Shown in pieces: positions 38,462 through 47,133 of a stretch of 59,596 nucleotides of DNA. This stretch comes from an uncultured Xanthobacter sp. (GTDB lineage Bacteria > Pseudomonadota > Alphaproteobacteria > Rhizobiales > Xanthobacteraceae). The notes below the pieces were generated by a model. It was not told the origin of the DNA. It ran no database searches and was given only the letters and a program-made list of their open reading frames with translations. The stretch spans positions 1-59,596 of the forward strand of contig CALMSN010000183.1 of NCBI GenBank assembly GCA_937872325.1. The letters run 5' to 3'. The stretch's first letter is position 1. Every line of letters begins with the position of its first letter. A program made the position numbers and the translations under genes.

Positions 38462-39694
38462 ATGGAACCTATCCTGCACGAATGGGGCAGCCTGCTGCTG
38501 CGCTGGACCCACATCATCACCGGCATGGCGTGGATCGGCTCGTCCTTCTACTTCATGCACCTCGATGCCCACATGAAGCCGGCGCCGGACATCCCGGCCG
38601 GCAAGGGCGGCGAGGCGTGGGAGGTGCATGGCGGCGGCTTCTACCAGGTGAAGAAGTATCTGGTGGCCCCGGATTTCCTGCCCGACGACCTGATCTGGCA
38701 CAAGTGGCAGTCCTACGCCACCTGGATCTCCGGCTTCTTCCTGCTGATCTGGCTCTATTACTACAAGTCATCCATCTACCTGATCGACCCGGGCGTGATG
38801 ACGCTGCGGCCGTTCCCGGCCTTCGTCATCGGCCTCGGCGGGCTGGCGCTGGGCTGGTTCCTGTATGACCGGCTGTGCCGCTCCAGCCTCGGCAATAATC
38901 CGATGCTGGTGGGGATCATCGTGTTCACCGGCGTGGTGGTGGCGGCGTTTCTCTACCAGCAGGTGTTCTCGCCGCGCGCCGCCTTCATCCATACCGGGGC
39001 GCTGATGGCCACCATCATGACCGGCAACGTCTTCTTCGTCATCATCCCCAACCAGCACAAGGTGGTGGCGATGCTGAAGGCCGGCCAGATCCCGGATCCC
39101 TATTACGGCAAGACCGCGAAGCTGCGCTCCTCGCACAACAACTACTTCACCCTGCCGGTCGTCTTCCTGATGATCTCCAACCACTACCCGCTGACCTACT
39201 CCACGCCCTACGCCTACGTGATCGTGGCGCTGGCGCTGGTGGGCGGCACCGTGGTGCGCTACTTCTACAACGAGCGGCATGCCGGGCGCGGCGACAAGGC
39301 GTGGTGCTGGGCGGTCGCCGCCGCCTGCCTGCTCATGGGCATCCTCATCTCCATGACCACCACCGCCGAGGGCCGCGCGGCGCTGGGCCTGCCGCCCCTG
39401 GTGTCGAGCGCCCACGCCCGCTCCGGCCCGCCGCCCACCGTGCCGGCCGACGTGCAGAACATCGTCATGGGCCGCTGCTCCATGTGCCATGCCAGGGAGC
39501 CGGTCTATGAGGGGATCGCCGTCGCGCCCCGCGGCATCCGCCTCGACAGCGTGGAGGAGATCGCCCGCAACAAGGAGCTGATCGTGATGCAGGCCGGCCT
39601 CACCCATGCCATGCCGCCCAACAACATCACCGAGCTGCCGGCCGAGGACAGGCTGCTGCTGAAGGCCTGGGGCGCCGGCACCCTCAAGGACTGA
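38462..39694 (+). CDS. puuD: Membrane-bound urate oxidase PuuD with C-terminal cytochrome c
   Basis: The 410-residue product has an N-terminal membrane part with about eight hydrophobic segments (LLLRWTHIITGMAWIGSSFY, GFFLLIWLYYYKSSIYLIDP). The C-terminal domain, about 90 residues, carries the haem motif CSMCH and a distal Met in THAMPPNN. This is the PuuD architecture: a urate oxidase that passes electrons to the respiratory chain instead of making hydrogen peroxide as UricaseA-type enzymes do. It makes 5-hydroxyisourate for UraH. Confidence 0.93.
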   Translation: MEPILHEWGSLLLRWTHIITGMAWIGSSFYFMHLDAHMKPAPDIPAGKGGEAWEVHGGGFYQVKKYLVAPDFLPDDLIWHKWQSYATWISGFFLLIWLYYYKSSIYLIDPGVMTLRPFPAFVIGLGGLALGWFLYDRLCRSSLGNNPMLVGIIVFTGVVVAAFLYQQVFSPRAAFIHTGALMATIMTGNVFFVIIPNQHKVVAMLKAGQIPDPYYGKTAKLRSSHNNYFTLPVVFLMISNHYPLTYSTPYAYVIVALALVGGTVVRYFYNERHAGRGDKAWCWAVAAACLLMGILISMTTTAEGRAALGLPPLVSSAHARSGPPPTVPADVQNIVMGRCSMCHAREPVYEGIAVAPRGIRLDSVEEIARNKELIVMQAGLTHAMPPNNITELPAEDRLLLKAWGAGTLKD

Positions 39695-39779
39695 CGCGCC
39701 CCTCTGCCGCGCCCCTTTGCCGCCCATCGACACCACGGCCCCGCCCCGGGCGCCTGCCAACGACAAGGACACGCCGACC

Positions 39780-41015
39780 ATGACCTCCCCCCAGACGCCC
39801 GTCGAACGCCTCGCCGGCCTCATCGCGGCGCGCGCGGCGGACCAGCAGCGCTTTCTCGCCGAGCTGGTGAAGGTGCCCTCCGACAATCCCCCCGGCGATT
39901 GCGCGCCCCACGGCGCCCGCGCCGCCGAACTGCTGGAGGGCCTCGGCTTCACCGTGGAGCGCCATCCGGTGCCGCCGGAGGTGGCTGAGGCCGCCGGCAT
40001 GATCTCGGCCACCAACCTCATCGTGCGCCACCGCTTCGGCGACGGCCCGGTGGTCGCGCTCAACGCCCATGGCGACGTGGTGGCGCCCGGCGCCGGCTGG
40101 ACCCGCGATCCCTATGCCGCCCAGGTGGTGGACGGGGTGATGTACGGGCGCGGCGTCGCGGTCTCGAAATCCGACTTCGCCACCTACGCCTTCGCCCTCG
40201 ACGCGCTGAAGCGCTCCGGCCTGCCGCTCAAGGGCACGGTGGAGCTGCACCTGACCTATGACGAGGAGATCGGCGGCGAGATCGGCCCCGGCCGCATCCT
40301 CGCCGAGGGCCTGAGCACGCCGGACTTCGTGGTCTCCGCCGGTTTCAGCTATGCGGTGGTGGTGGCGCACAATGGCTGCCTGCACCTGGAGGTGGAGGTG
40401 ATCGGCAAGTCGGCCCACGCCGCCATCCCGTCTACCGGCATCGACGCGCTGGAGGCGGCGACCCACATCCTGTCCGCCCTCTATGCCTACCGGCGGACGC
40501 TGTCGGGCAAGGTCTCGGCCATCGCCGGCATCGGCGCGCCGCAGCTCAATGTCGGCCTGATCGTGGGGGGCATCAACACCAACGTGGTGCCCGACCGCAT
40601 CACCTTCCGCCTCGACCGCCGCATCGTTCCGGAGGAGATGCCGGAGGCGGTTGAGGCCGAGGTGCGCGGGGTGATCGCCGAGGCCGCGGGCGCCTTCCCG
40701 GCGGCGAAGGTGGAGGTGCGGCGGGTCCTGCTCGCCCGGCCGCTGGTGCCCACCGAGGCGGCGTCGCGCTTCGCCGACATCCTGTGCCGCAACGCCTCGG
40801 CGGCGGTCGGGAGCGAGGTGAAGCCCACGGGCGTGCCGCTCTACACCGACGCCCGGCTCTATGCCGAGGCCGGCTGCCCGGTGGTGCTCTACGGCGCCGG
40901 GCCGCGCACCATCGAGGAGGCCAACGGCCACCGGGCGGACGAGAACCTGAAGCTCTCCGACCTTCACAAGGCCACCTGCGCCATCGCCGCGACCCTGGCC
41001 GAGGTGCTGTCCTAG
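39780..41015 (+). CDS. M20-family peptidase/deacylase (ArgE/DapE type)
   Basis: A 411-residue M20 enzyme. VALNAHGDVVAPGAGWTRDP gives the first His-Asp metal-binding stretch, MYGRGVAVSKSDFATYAFAL the bridging Asp, and LTYDEEIGGE the catalytic and metal Glu pair. A later NVVPDRITFRLDRRIVPEE lies in the lid domain. ATG 39780 is chosen over upstream open frame. It follows puuD by 85 bp, so it may act on a ureido or acyl amino acid from purine breakdown, such as ureidoglycolate, but general deacylases look the same. Confidence 0.82.
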   Translation: MTSPQTPVERLAGLIAARAADQQRFLAELVKVPSDNPPGDCAPHGARAAELLEGLGFTVERHPVPPEVAEAAGMISATNLIVRHRFGDGPVVALNAHGDVVAPGAGWTRDPYAAQVVDGVMYGRGVAVSKSDFATYAFALDALKRSGLPLKGTVELHLTYDEEIGGEIGPGRILAEGLSTPDFVVSAGFSYAVVVAHNGCLHLEVEVIGKSAHAAIPSTGIDALEAATHILSALYAYRRTLSGKVSAIAGIGAPQLNVGLIVGGINTNVVPDRITFRLDRRIVPEEMPEAVEAEVRGVIAEAAGAFPAAKVEVRRVLLARPLVPTEAASRFADILCRNASAAVGSEVKPTGVPLYTDARLYAEAGCPVVLYGAGPRTIEEANGHRADENLKLSDLHKATCAIAATLAEVLS

Positions 41016-41367
41016 ACGGAAACGCGTCATCCGGCCGCGGGTCGGGTGCGCCGGCGCTGCGGCCTTGGCGGGAAAGGCTGAAGGGGAAGTCTTTCCCGAT
41101 GGCCCGCAGGCCTCGAAGGGCAGAGGATGCCGCGCCTCCCTCCCGGCCCTTTCCCGCAGGCGGGTGAGGGCGTTCGATCGGATGTCCCTGATCCTGCTCC
41201 CCCCGAACACGGGCTCTTCCGGCTCCGGGCACCCGGCATCCAAACAGCCGGCAGGCAAGCCGGGCTTCAACCCAACCGGACGCTCCGTTAGACTGGAACC
41301 ATCGATTCGGGCGGGAGCTGCGGAGGCGCCAAACGCCGGCCGCCGCGGGGGAAGGACACCGGGACGG
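41016..41367. repeat. GC-rich intergenic stretch with REP-like hairpin
   Basis: About 350 bp upstream of the kinase. Near 41142 lies CCCTTTCCCGCAGGCGGGTGAGGG, written here only as its arms CCCTTTCCCGC and GCGGGTGAGGG, a hairpin of the same family as those at 46321, 46541 and 46765. The frame of the kinase stays open here, but codon content looks non-coding. Confidence 0.45.
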
Positions 41368-44031
41368 ATGGGCGCAGGCCTCCGGACTTCAGGCATCGGC
41401 GCATCCGCCGGCGATCGCGCCGCGGCAGGCGATGCCGCGTCCGGCCGGATCGGGCCTGATGCTGCCGCGCCGGCAGGCTCGCAGCCCTCTGCCCTCCCCT
41501 GTCCGCAGGTCCGCCTGCAAAGCCTCCCTGCGAGCAGGGATCCGCCGGTCCGGCTGCGCCACCTCGGCCGCGGCAGCGCAGCTTGGGGAGGATCCGCCCG
41601 GCATCGCCTGCTGGCCGCCACGGCGCTCGGCGCGACGATGATCTCGGCGGCCCCTGCCATCGCCGCGACCGAAATCCCCGCCGAACCGACCGGAACCGGC
41701 CTGTGGCTGCCCCTCGCCGCGGCGGCCCTGGCGGCGGCGCTGGCCGGCGGCCTCACCCGCCTGCGCAGCCGCCAGCATCACCGGGCGACCCAAGCCGCTG
41801 GCCCGCAGCCCGAGGCCGCGGCGGCGCGCGCCGCCGCCCGGGCCCGCGCCGATGCCCATGCCTTCAAGTCGCTGCTGGGAGAGGGCGCCGCCTGCGGCGT
41901 CTTCTGGAGCGCCGCCGATGCCGCCCCCGAACCGTTCGGGCTGGCCGCCGACGCCCGCGCCCATTGGCTCGGCCCCGATGCGACCGCGCAGTGGGATGCC
42001 GCATTGGCCGCGCTCAGGAGCGTGGGCCGCGCCGACGATGCGGCGCTGACCCTCGCCGACGGCAGCCGCGCCCGGCTGGAAGGCCGGACCGCCGACGGCG
42101 CCGGCCTCCTGCTGGTGCGCCCGCTTTCCGGCGCATTCGCGCCCGCCGCCGCACCGGGCATCCGCCCCCTTGCCGGGCATGCCGGCCCGCTCCCGGCGGA
42201 GGCGGTGGGCGCCCTGCTGGAGGACGCCACCGCCCCGGCCTGGCTGCGCGACGCCGACGGCACCCTCACCTATGCCAACCCGGCCTTTCTCGCCGCGGTG
42301 GGCGCGACCTCCGTGGAGGAAGCGCGCACCGAGGGGCTCGACCTGGTGGACGGCGCCGCCGCCGCCGGCCCCGACGGGCGGTTCCGCGGCCGGGTCCGCA
42401 CCGTGGCCGGCGGGGTGCGCCGGCAGTTCGACGTGATGGAGGTGTCGGGCGCCTTCGGCCGGGCCGGCCTCGCCATCGACGCCACCGCCGCCGAGACCGC
42501 CCAGGCCGAGACCGTTCGCATCCAGGCCGCTCACCGCGACACCCTGGACCAGCTTTCCACCGCGGTCGCCATCTTCGGCGCCGACGAGCGGCTGGTGTTC
42601 CACAATGCGGCCTACGAGCGATTGTTCGACCTCGCTCCTTCGCTGCTCGCCCAGCGCCCGTCGGACAGCGAGGTGCTCGACATCCTGCGCACCCGCCGCA
42701 AGGTGCCCGAGCAGGCCAATTTCGCCCGCTGGCGGGCCGAGATCCGCAAGGCGTACCACTCGCTCACCCCGGTGAACGACTGGTGGCACCTGCCCGGCGG
42801 CGAGATGCTGCGGGTGGTCATCACCCCCAATGCCGAGGGCGGCGTCACCTATTTGTTCGACGACCTGTCCGAGCACATGGCGCTCGAGGCCCGCTACAAC
42901 ACCCTCATCCGCATCCAGGGCGAGACCCTGGATGGCCTGGCCGAGGCGGTGGCGGTGTTCGGCAGCGACGGCCGGCTCAACCTCTACAATCCCGCCTTCC
43001 TGGCGCTGTGGTCGCTGACCCCGCAGGCGCTGGGGCAGAAGCCGCACATCGACGCGGTGGCCGCGCTCTGCCGGCCGCTGCACGGCGAGACCTCGGCCTT
43101 CGCCCAGATCCGCGCCGTGGTCACCGCCCTCGACCAGCGGGAGCCGCGGGCGCTGCGGCTGGAGCGGCCCGACGGCAAGGTGCTGGACGGCACCGCCCAG
43201 CCGCTGCCCGATGGCGGCACGCTGGTCACCTTCCGCGACGTCACCGACAGCGTCCGCGTCGCCCGCGCCCTCACCGAGCGCGCCGACGCGCTGGAGGCGG
43301 CGGACAAGCTCAAGGACGCCTTCGTCGGCCACGTCTCCTACCACCTGCGCACCCCGCTCAACACGCTGATGGGCTACGCCGACATGCTGCGCGAAGGCCT
43401 CGCCGGGCCGCTGAACGATCGCCAGCGGGAATTCCTCGATCACATGCGGGCCTCCTCCGATCAACTGCGCGCCCTCATCGACGACATCCTCGACCTCGCC
43501 TCCATCGACGCCAACACCATGGCTCTCGACCTCGCCGAGGTGGAGGTGCGCGAGGTGATGGACGGGGTGGCGGAAGCGGTTCGCGACCAGGTGGAGGCCG
43601 CCGGCGTGCGCCTGGTGCTGGTCGGCGCCGCCGATGCCGGCCGCTTCGTCGGCGATGCCCGGCGGGTGCGCCAGATCCTGTTCAACCTGCTCGCCAACGC
43701 CATCGCGGTCTCGCCGGAGGGCGGCACGGTGACCCTCGGCGCCGAGCGCCGCCCCGGGGCGCTGGCGCTGAGCGTCCGCGACGAGGGCTCCGGCGTGCCG
43801 GCCGAGGTCAAGGACACCCTGTTCGAGCGGTTCGAGAGCCGCAGTGCCGGCCCGCGCCATCGCGGCGTCGGCCTCGGGCTCGCCATCGTGCAGTCCTTCG
43901 TAGCGCTTCACGGCGGCACCGCCAGCGTCGTCGCCACCGGCCCGGGCACGCCCGCCGGCGGGGCGCCGGGCACGCTCGCCACCTGCATCTTCCCGCTCGA
44001 CGGGACCCCCCAACGCGAGGCGGCGGAATGA
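41368..44031 (+). CDS. divL: DivL-like PAS sensor kinase with tyrosine at the phospho-acceptor position
   Basis: An 887-residue protein. A membrane segment lies near residues 100-130 (LWLPLAAAALAAALAGGLTR). PAS-like regions follow (AIFGADERLVFHNAAYERLF, AVFGSDGRLNLYNPAFLALW), then a dimerisation and ATPase region. The H-box reads GHVSYHLRTPLNTLMGYADM: Tyr (Y658, codon 43339-43341) replaces the usual phospho-His, as in Caulobacter DivL, which works as a cell-cycle regulator of CckA. The N-box (LFNLLANAIAVSP) and G boxes are intact. Start is uncertain: ATG 41638 would shorten the product to 797 residues. The stop overlaps the next start. Confidence 0.82.
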   Translation: MGAGLRTSGIGASAGDRAAAGDAASGRIGPDAAAPAGSQPSALPCPQVRLQSLPASRDPPVRLRHLGRGSAAWGGSARHRLLAATALGATMISAAPAIAATEIPAEPTGTGLWLPLAAAALAAALAGGLTRLRSRQHHRATQAAGPQPEAAAARAAARARADAHAFKSLLGEGAACGVFWSAADAAPEPFGLAADARAHWLGPDATAQWDAALAALRSVGRADDAALTLADGSRARLEGRTADGAGLLLVRPLSGAFAPAAAPGIRPLAGHAGPLPAEAVGALLEDATAPAWLRDADGTLTYANPAFLAAVGATSVEEARTEGLDLVDGAAAAGPDGRFRGRVRTVAGGVRRQFDVMEVSGAFGRAGLAIDATAAETAQAETVRIQAAHRDTLDQLSTAVAIFGADERLVFHNAAYERLFDLAPSLLAQRPSDSEVLDILRTRRKVPEQANFARWRAEIRKAYHSLTPVNDWWHLPGGEMLRVVITPNAEGGVTYLFDDLSEHMALEARYNTLIRIQGETLDGLAEAVAVFGSDGRLNLYNPAFLALWSLTPQALGQKPHIDAVAALCRPLHGETSAFAQIRAVVTALDQREPRALRLERPDGKVLDGTAQPLPDGGTLVTFRDVTDSVRVARALTERADALEAADKLKDAFVGHVSYHLRTPLNTLMGYADMLREGLAGPLNDRQREFLDHMRASSDQLRALIDDILDLASIDANTMALDLAEVEVREVMDGVAEAVRDQVEAAGVRLVLVGAADAGRFVGDARRVRQILFNLLANAIAVSPEGGTVTLGAERRPGALALSVRDEGSGVPAEVKDTLFERFESRSAGPRHRGVGLGLAIVQSFVALHGGTASVVATGPGTPAGGAPGTLATCIFPLDGTPQREAAE

Positions 44032-45581
44032 GCGGCTTCATCCAGCGTGTGGCCGGCCAGCCCCTCGCATTCCAGGTCGAGCTGCCGGATGTGGCCGCCA
44101 CCGACCGGCTCGGCCGCCGGCTCGCCGCCTGGTTCGGCACGGGCGACACCTTCGCCCTCGCCGGCGACCTCGGCAGCGGCAAGACCGAGCTCGCCCGCGC
44201 GCTGATCCGCGCCTATGCCGGCGAGCCGCTCCTGGACGTGCCGAGCCCCACCTTCCCCCTCATCGTCTCCTACGACTTTCCCCGCGGCCGGGTGGTGCAT
44301 GCCGACCTCTATCGCATCACCGGCGAGGACGAGCTGGACGAGATCGGCTGGGACGAGGTGGGCGACGACGCCCTGCTGCTGGTGGAGTGGCCCGACCGCG
44401 CCGACGGCCGCCTGCCCGCCGACCGGATCGACCTCGTCCTCTACATGGCGCCCGAGATCGGCCCCGATGCGCGGGTCGCGGTGCTCACCGGCCACGGCGC
44501 GGCGGCGGCACGGCTCAGCCGGCTGCACATCGCCGAGGGGCTGATCGAGGTCGCCGGCTTCGATCCGGCCGAGCGGGTGCACCTTCAGGGCGACGCCTCT
44601 AGCCGCTCCTACACCCGGCTGGTGATGGCCGAGCGCTCGGCCATCCTGATGAATGCCCCCGCCCAGCCGGACGGGCCGCCGGTGCATCGCGGCCTGCCCT
44701 ACAGCCGGCTGGTCCACCTCGCCGAGGACGTGAAGCCGTTCGTCGCCATGGACCGGGCGCTGCTGGCGCAGGGCCTGTCCGCGCCCACCATCTATGCCGC
44801 CGACATCGATGCCGGGCTGCTGGTGCTGGAGGATCTCGGCCGCGAGGGCGTGGTGACCGGGGATCCGCCGCAGCCGATCCGAGAGCGCTACGAGGCCGCC
44901 ATGGGCGTGCTGGCGGCACTGCACACCCGCACCCTGCCGCAGACGCTGCACGTGGCGCCGCGGGTGGAGCGCACCCTGGCCCGCTACGACGTCGCCGCCA
45001 TGCTGGCCGAGATCGACCTGATGCTCGACTGGTACCTGCCCTGGCGCAACATCAAGCTCGACGGCGTGGTGCGCGAGGAGTTCCACCTGCTGTGGCGCTC
45101 GGCGCTGAACCCGGTCCTGGCCGAGCCCTCCACCTGGGTGCTGCGCGACTATCACTCGCCCAACCTGATCTGGCTGGACGGGCGCGAGGGGCTGCGCCGG
45201 GTCGGCCTCATCGACTTCCAGGACGCGGTTCTGGGGCCGGCGGCCTACGACGTGGTCTCGCTGGCCCAGGATGCGCGCATCGACATGCCGGAGCAGATGG
45301 AGCTGCATCTCGTCGGGCTCTACGCCAAGGCCCGGCGCGAGGCCGATCCCACCTTCGACGTGCGCAGCTTCGCCCGCTCCTACGCGGTGATGGGCGCGCA
45401 GCGGGCGAGCAAGATCCTCGGCATCTTCACCCGCCTCGACCGGCGCGACGGCAAGCCCCAGTATCTGAAGCACCTGCCGCGCATCCGCCGCTACCTGGCG
45501 CGCTGCCTCGGCCACCAGGAGCTGGGCTCGCTGCGTACCTGGTACGAATCGGTGCTGCCGGCGAAGGATCTCGGCCAGTGA
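44028..45581 (+). CDS. tsaE: Fused TsaE ATPase and aminoglycoside-phosphotransferase-like sugar kinase
   Basis: The 517-residue product begins with a TsaE domain of about 160 residues: Walker A LAGDLGSGKTELARAL, then VPSPTFPLIVSYDFPRGRVV and LLLVEWPDRADG. TsaE helps make the threonylcarbamoyl group at tRNA position 37. The remainder is an APH-type kinase with the catalytic loop LRDYHSPNLIW and the metal site IDFQDAVLGPAAYD, as in AmgK (N-acetylmuramate/GlcNAc kinase of cell-wall recycling). The following murU gene supports that. Similar fusions occur in rhizobia. ATG overlaps the divL stop. Confidence 0.92.
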   Translation: MSGFIQRVAGQPLAFQVELPDVAATDRLGRRLAAWFGTGDTFALAGDLGSGKTELARALIRAYAGEPLLDVPSPTFPLIVSYDFPRGRVVHADLYRITGEDELDEIGWDEVGDDALLLVEWPDRADGRLPADRIDLVLYMAPEIGPDARVAVLTGHGAAAARLSRLHIAEGLIEVAGFDPAERVHLQGDASSRSYTRLVMAERSAILMNAPAQPDGPPVHRGLPYSRLVHLAEDVKPFVAMDRALLAQGLSAPTIYAADIDAGLLVLEDLGREGVVTGDPPQPIRERYEAAMGVLAALHTRTLPQTLHVAPRVERTLARYDVAAMLAEIDLMLDWYLPWRNIKLDGVVREEFHLLWRSALNPVLAEPSTWVLRDYHSPNLIWLDGREGLRRVGLIDFQDAVLGPAAYDVVSLAQDARIDMPEQMELHLVGLYAKARREADPTFDVRSFARSYAVMGAQRASKILGIFTRLDRRDGKPQYLKHLPRIRRYLARCLGHQELGSLRTWYESVLPAKDLGQ

Positions 45582-46300
45582 TCGCCATCAGCCGCGCCAT
45601 GGTGCTCGCCGCCGGCATGGGCACCCGCATGCGCCCGCTCACCGACACCATCCCCAAGCCGCTGGTGCCGGTCGCCGGCAGGCCGCTGGTGGACTGGGTG
45701 CTCGACAGCGTCGCCGAGGCGGGCATCCCCGAGGCGGTGGTGAACGTGCATCACCACGCCGACCTGCTCGAGGCCCATCTCGCCGGGCGCGGCGGGGCGC
45801 CGAGGATCACCGTCTCCGACGAGCGCGGCGTCCTGCTGGAGACCGGCGGCGGGGTCCGGAAGGCGTTGCCGCTGCTCGGGACGGCGCCGATCCTCACCAT
45901 CAATTCCGATACCATCTGGATCGAGGGCGCGCGGGCCAACCTCGTCCGCCTCGCCGAGCATTTCGATCCCGCGCGGATGGACGCGCTGCTGCTGCTGGCG
46001 CCGAGCGCGCTCTCCATCGGCTATGACGGGCTCGGCGACTTCCTGATGGACACCAACGGCCGCCTCATCCGCCGGGGGGAACGGCTGGTGGCGCCGTTCG
46101 TCTATGCCGGGGCGGCGATCCTGAAGCCGGAGCTGTTCGCCGGCACGCCGGACGGGGCCTTCTCCCTCAACCGCATCTTCGACAAGGCCATGGCGGCGGA
46201 GCGGCTGTTCGGCCTCCGGCTCGACGGCATCTGGATGCATGTGGGCACGCCCGACGCCATCGCTTTGGCCGAGGAAGCCATCCAGCGCTCCAGCGACTGA
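45578..46300 (+). CDS. murU: N-acetylmuramate-1-phosphate uridylyltransferase-like nucleotidyltransferase
   Basis: The 240-residue product starts with GTG 45578, inside the overlap GTGA with the preceding stop. It has VLAAGMGTRMRPLTDTIPKP, the sugar-1-phosphate nucleotidyltransferase signature, then LLETGGGVRKALP and TINSDTIWIEGA with the metal-binding Asp. With the AmgK-like kinase it would turn recycled MurNAc into UDP-MurNAc, bypassing fosfomycin-sensitive MurA. The substrate is inferred from the pair. Confidence 0.87.
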   Translation: MIAISRAMVLAAGMGTRMRPLTDTIPKPLVPVAGRPLVDWVLDSVAEAGIPEAVVNVHHHADLLEAHLAGRGGAPRITVSDERGVLLETGGGVRKALPLLGTAPILTINSDTIWIEGARANLVRLAEHFDPARMDALLLLAPSALSIGYDGLGDFLMDTNGRLIRRGERLVAPFVYAGAAILKPELFAGTPDGAFSLNRIFDKAMAAERLFGLRLDGIWMHVGTPDAIALAEEAIQRSSD

Positions 46301-47133
46301 GGCGCCAAGCCGGCAACGGCCCCCTCTCCCGCTTGCGGGGGAGGGCTGGGGAGGGGAAACGGGCCGGGCCGCCTGGGCCGGCGGAATGGAAACAAAGCTC
46401 TCATCGCCGCCTGGGGGCGGGAGCGGGCATTTCCTCCCTCCGGGCCGCCCGCCCTGGATGCGTCAGCAGGGGGCGCCGCCGCCTTGGCGGACAAATCCAA
46501 TCGGGAGGCGCGCAACGGAGGCGCCAGCGGGCGCGATGGTCCCCTCTCCCGCTTCCCGGGAGACCTGGCGATGGAGAAAACCGGCCGGGCAATCTTGGGC
46601 CGGCGGAATGAAGAGGCAGCCCTCTCGCCGCCTGCGCGCGGGAGCGGGTGTTTCATCCCGCCCGGGCCGCCCGCCTTGGATGCGCCAGCCGCAGGAAGCC
46701 GCTGCTTTGAAGGCAAGGCCATTCCGGGAGCGCCAGCGACCGTCGCGCCAGCCGGGGCAATACCCCCCTCTCCCGCTTGCGGGGAGGGCTGACGAGAGGA
46801 GAAGGGCCGGGCCGCCCGGGCCTGCGGAATGGAACGGGAGCCCTCTCGCCGCCTGCGTGCGGGAGCGGGCATCCCCCGGGACCGCCCGCCCTCAATGCGT
46901 CAGCCGGGGGCGCCGCCGCCTTGGCGGACAACCCCATCCCGGGGAGCGGGAGGCCAAGGCTGCGCCTCCCTCTTCCCCGCGCCGCGAGGCGAGACAACGC
47001 CGGCCCCGTCTCCTATTTTGCCGGAGGGAAACGGGGCCGAGGCGTTCGCAGGCCCCCACCCTCGCCCTCCCCCGCACGCGGGAGAGGGGAAACCGCCGGG
47101 GGCAAGCCCCCAACCTGCCAGCCCGGAGACAGC
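46301..47133. repeat. Three imperfect tandem repeats of about 222 bp, REP-like
   Basis: Units start at 46321, 46541 and 46765 with CCCCTCTCCCGCTT, followed by a hairpin (GCGGGGGAGGG in unit 1). Each contains GGGCCGG, a GCGGAATG core, CTCTC-TCGCCGCCTG with a GCGGGAGCGGGC tail, and CCGCCC-TGGATGCG or a close variant. A fourth partial hairpin, CCCTCCCCCGC and GCGGGAGAGGG, is near 47073. No ORF here has a ribosome binding site. The block separates murU from addB. Confidence 0.75.

Noticed and set aside
41583..44027. A long open frame running upstream of tsaE in the same frame.
   Set aside because: It overlaps divL in another frame and is Arg/Pro-rich. The overlap ATGA at 44028 is the natural start.
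46777..47133. A 119-codon in-frame extension upstream of addB.
   Set aside because: It crosses the tandem repeat block and has no family sequence. GTG 47134 has GGAG before it and begins the conserved part.
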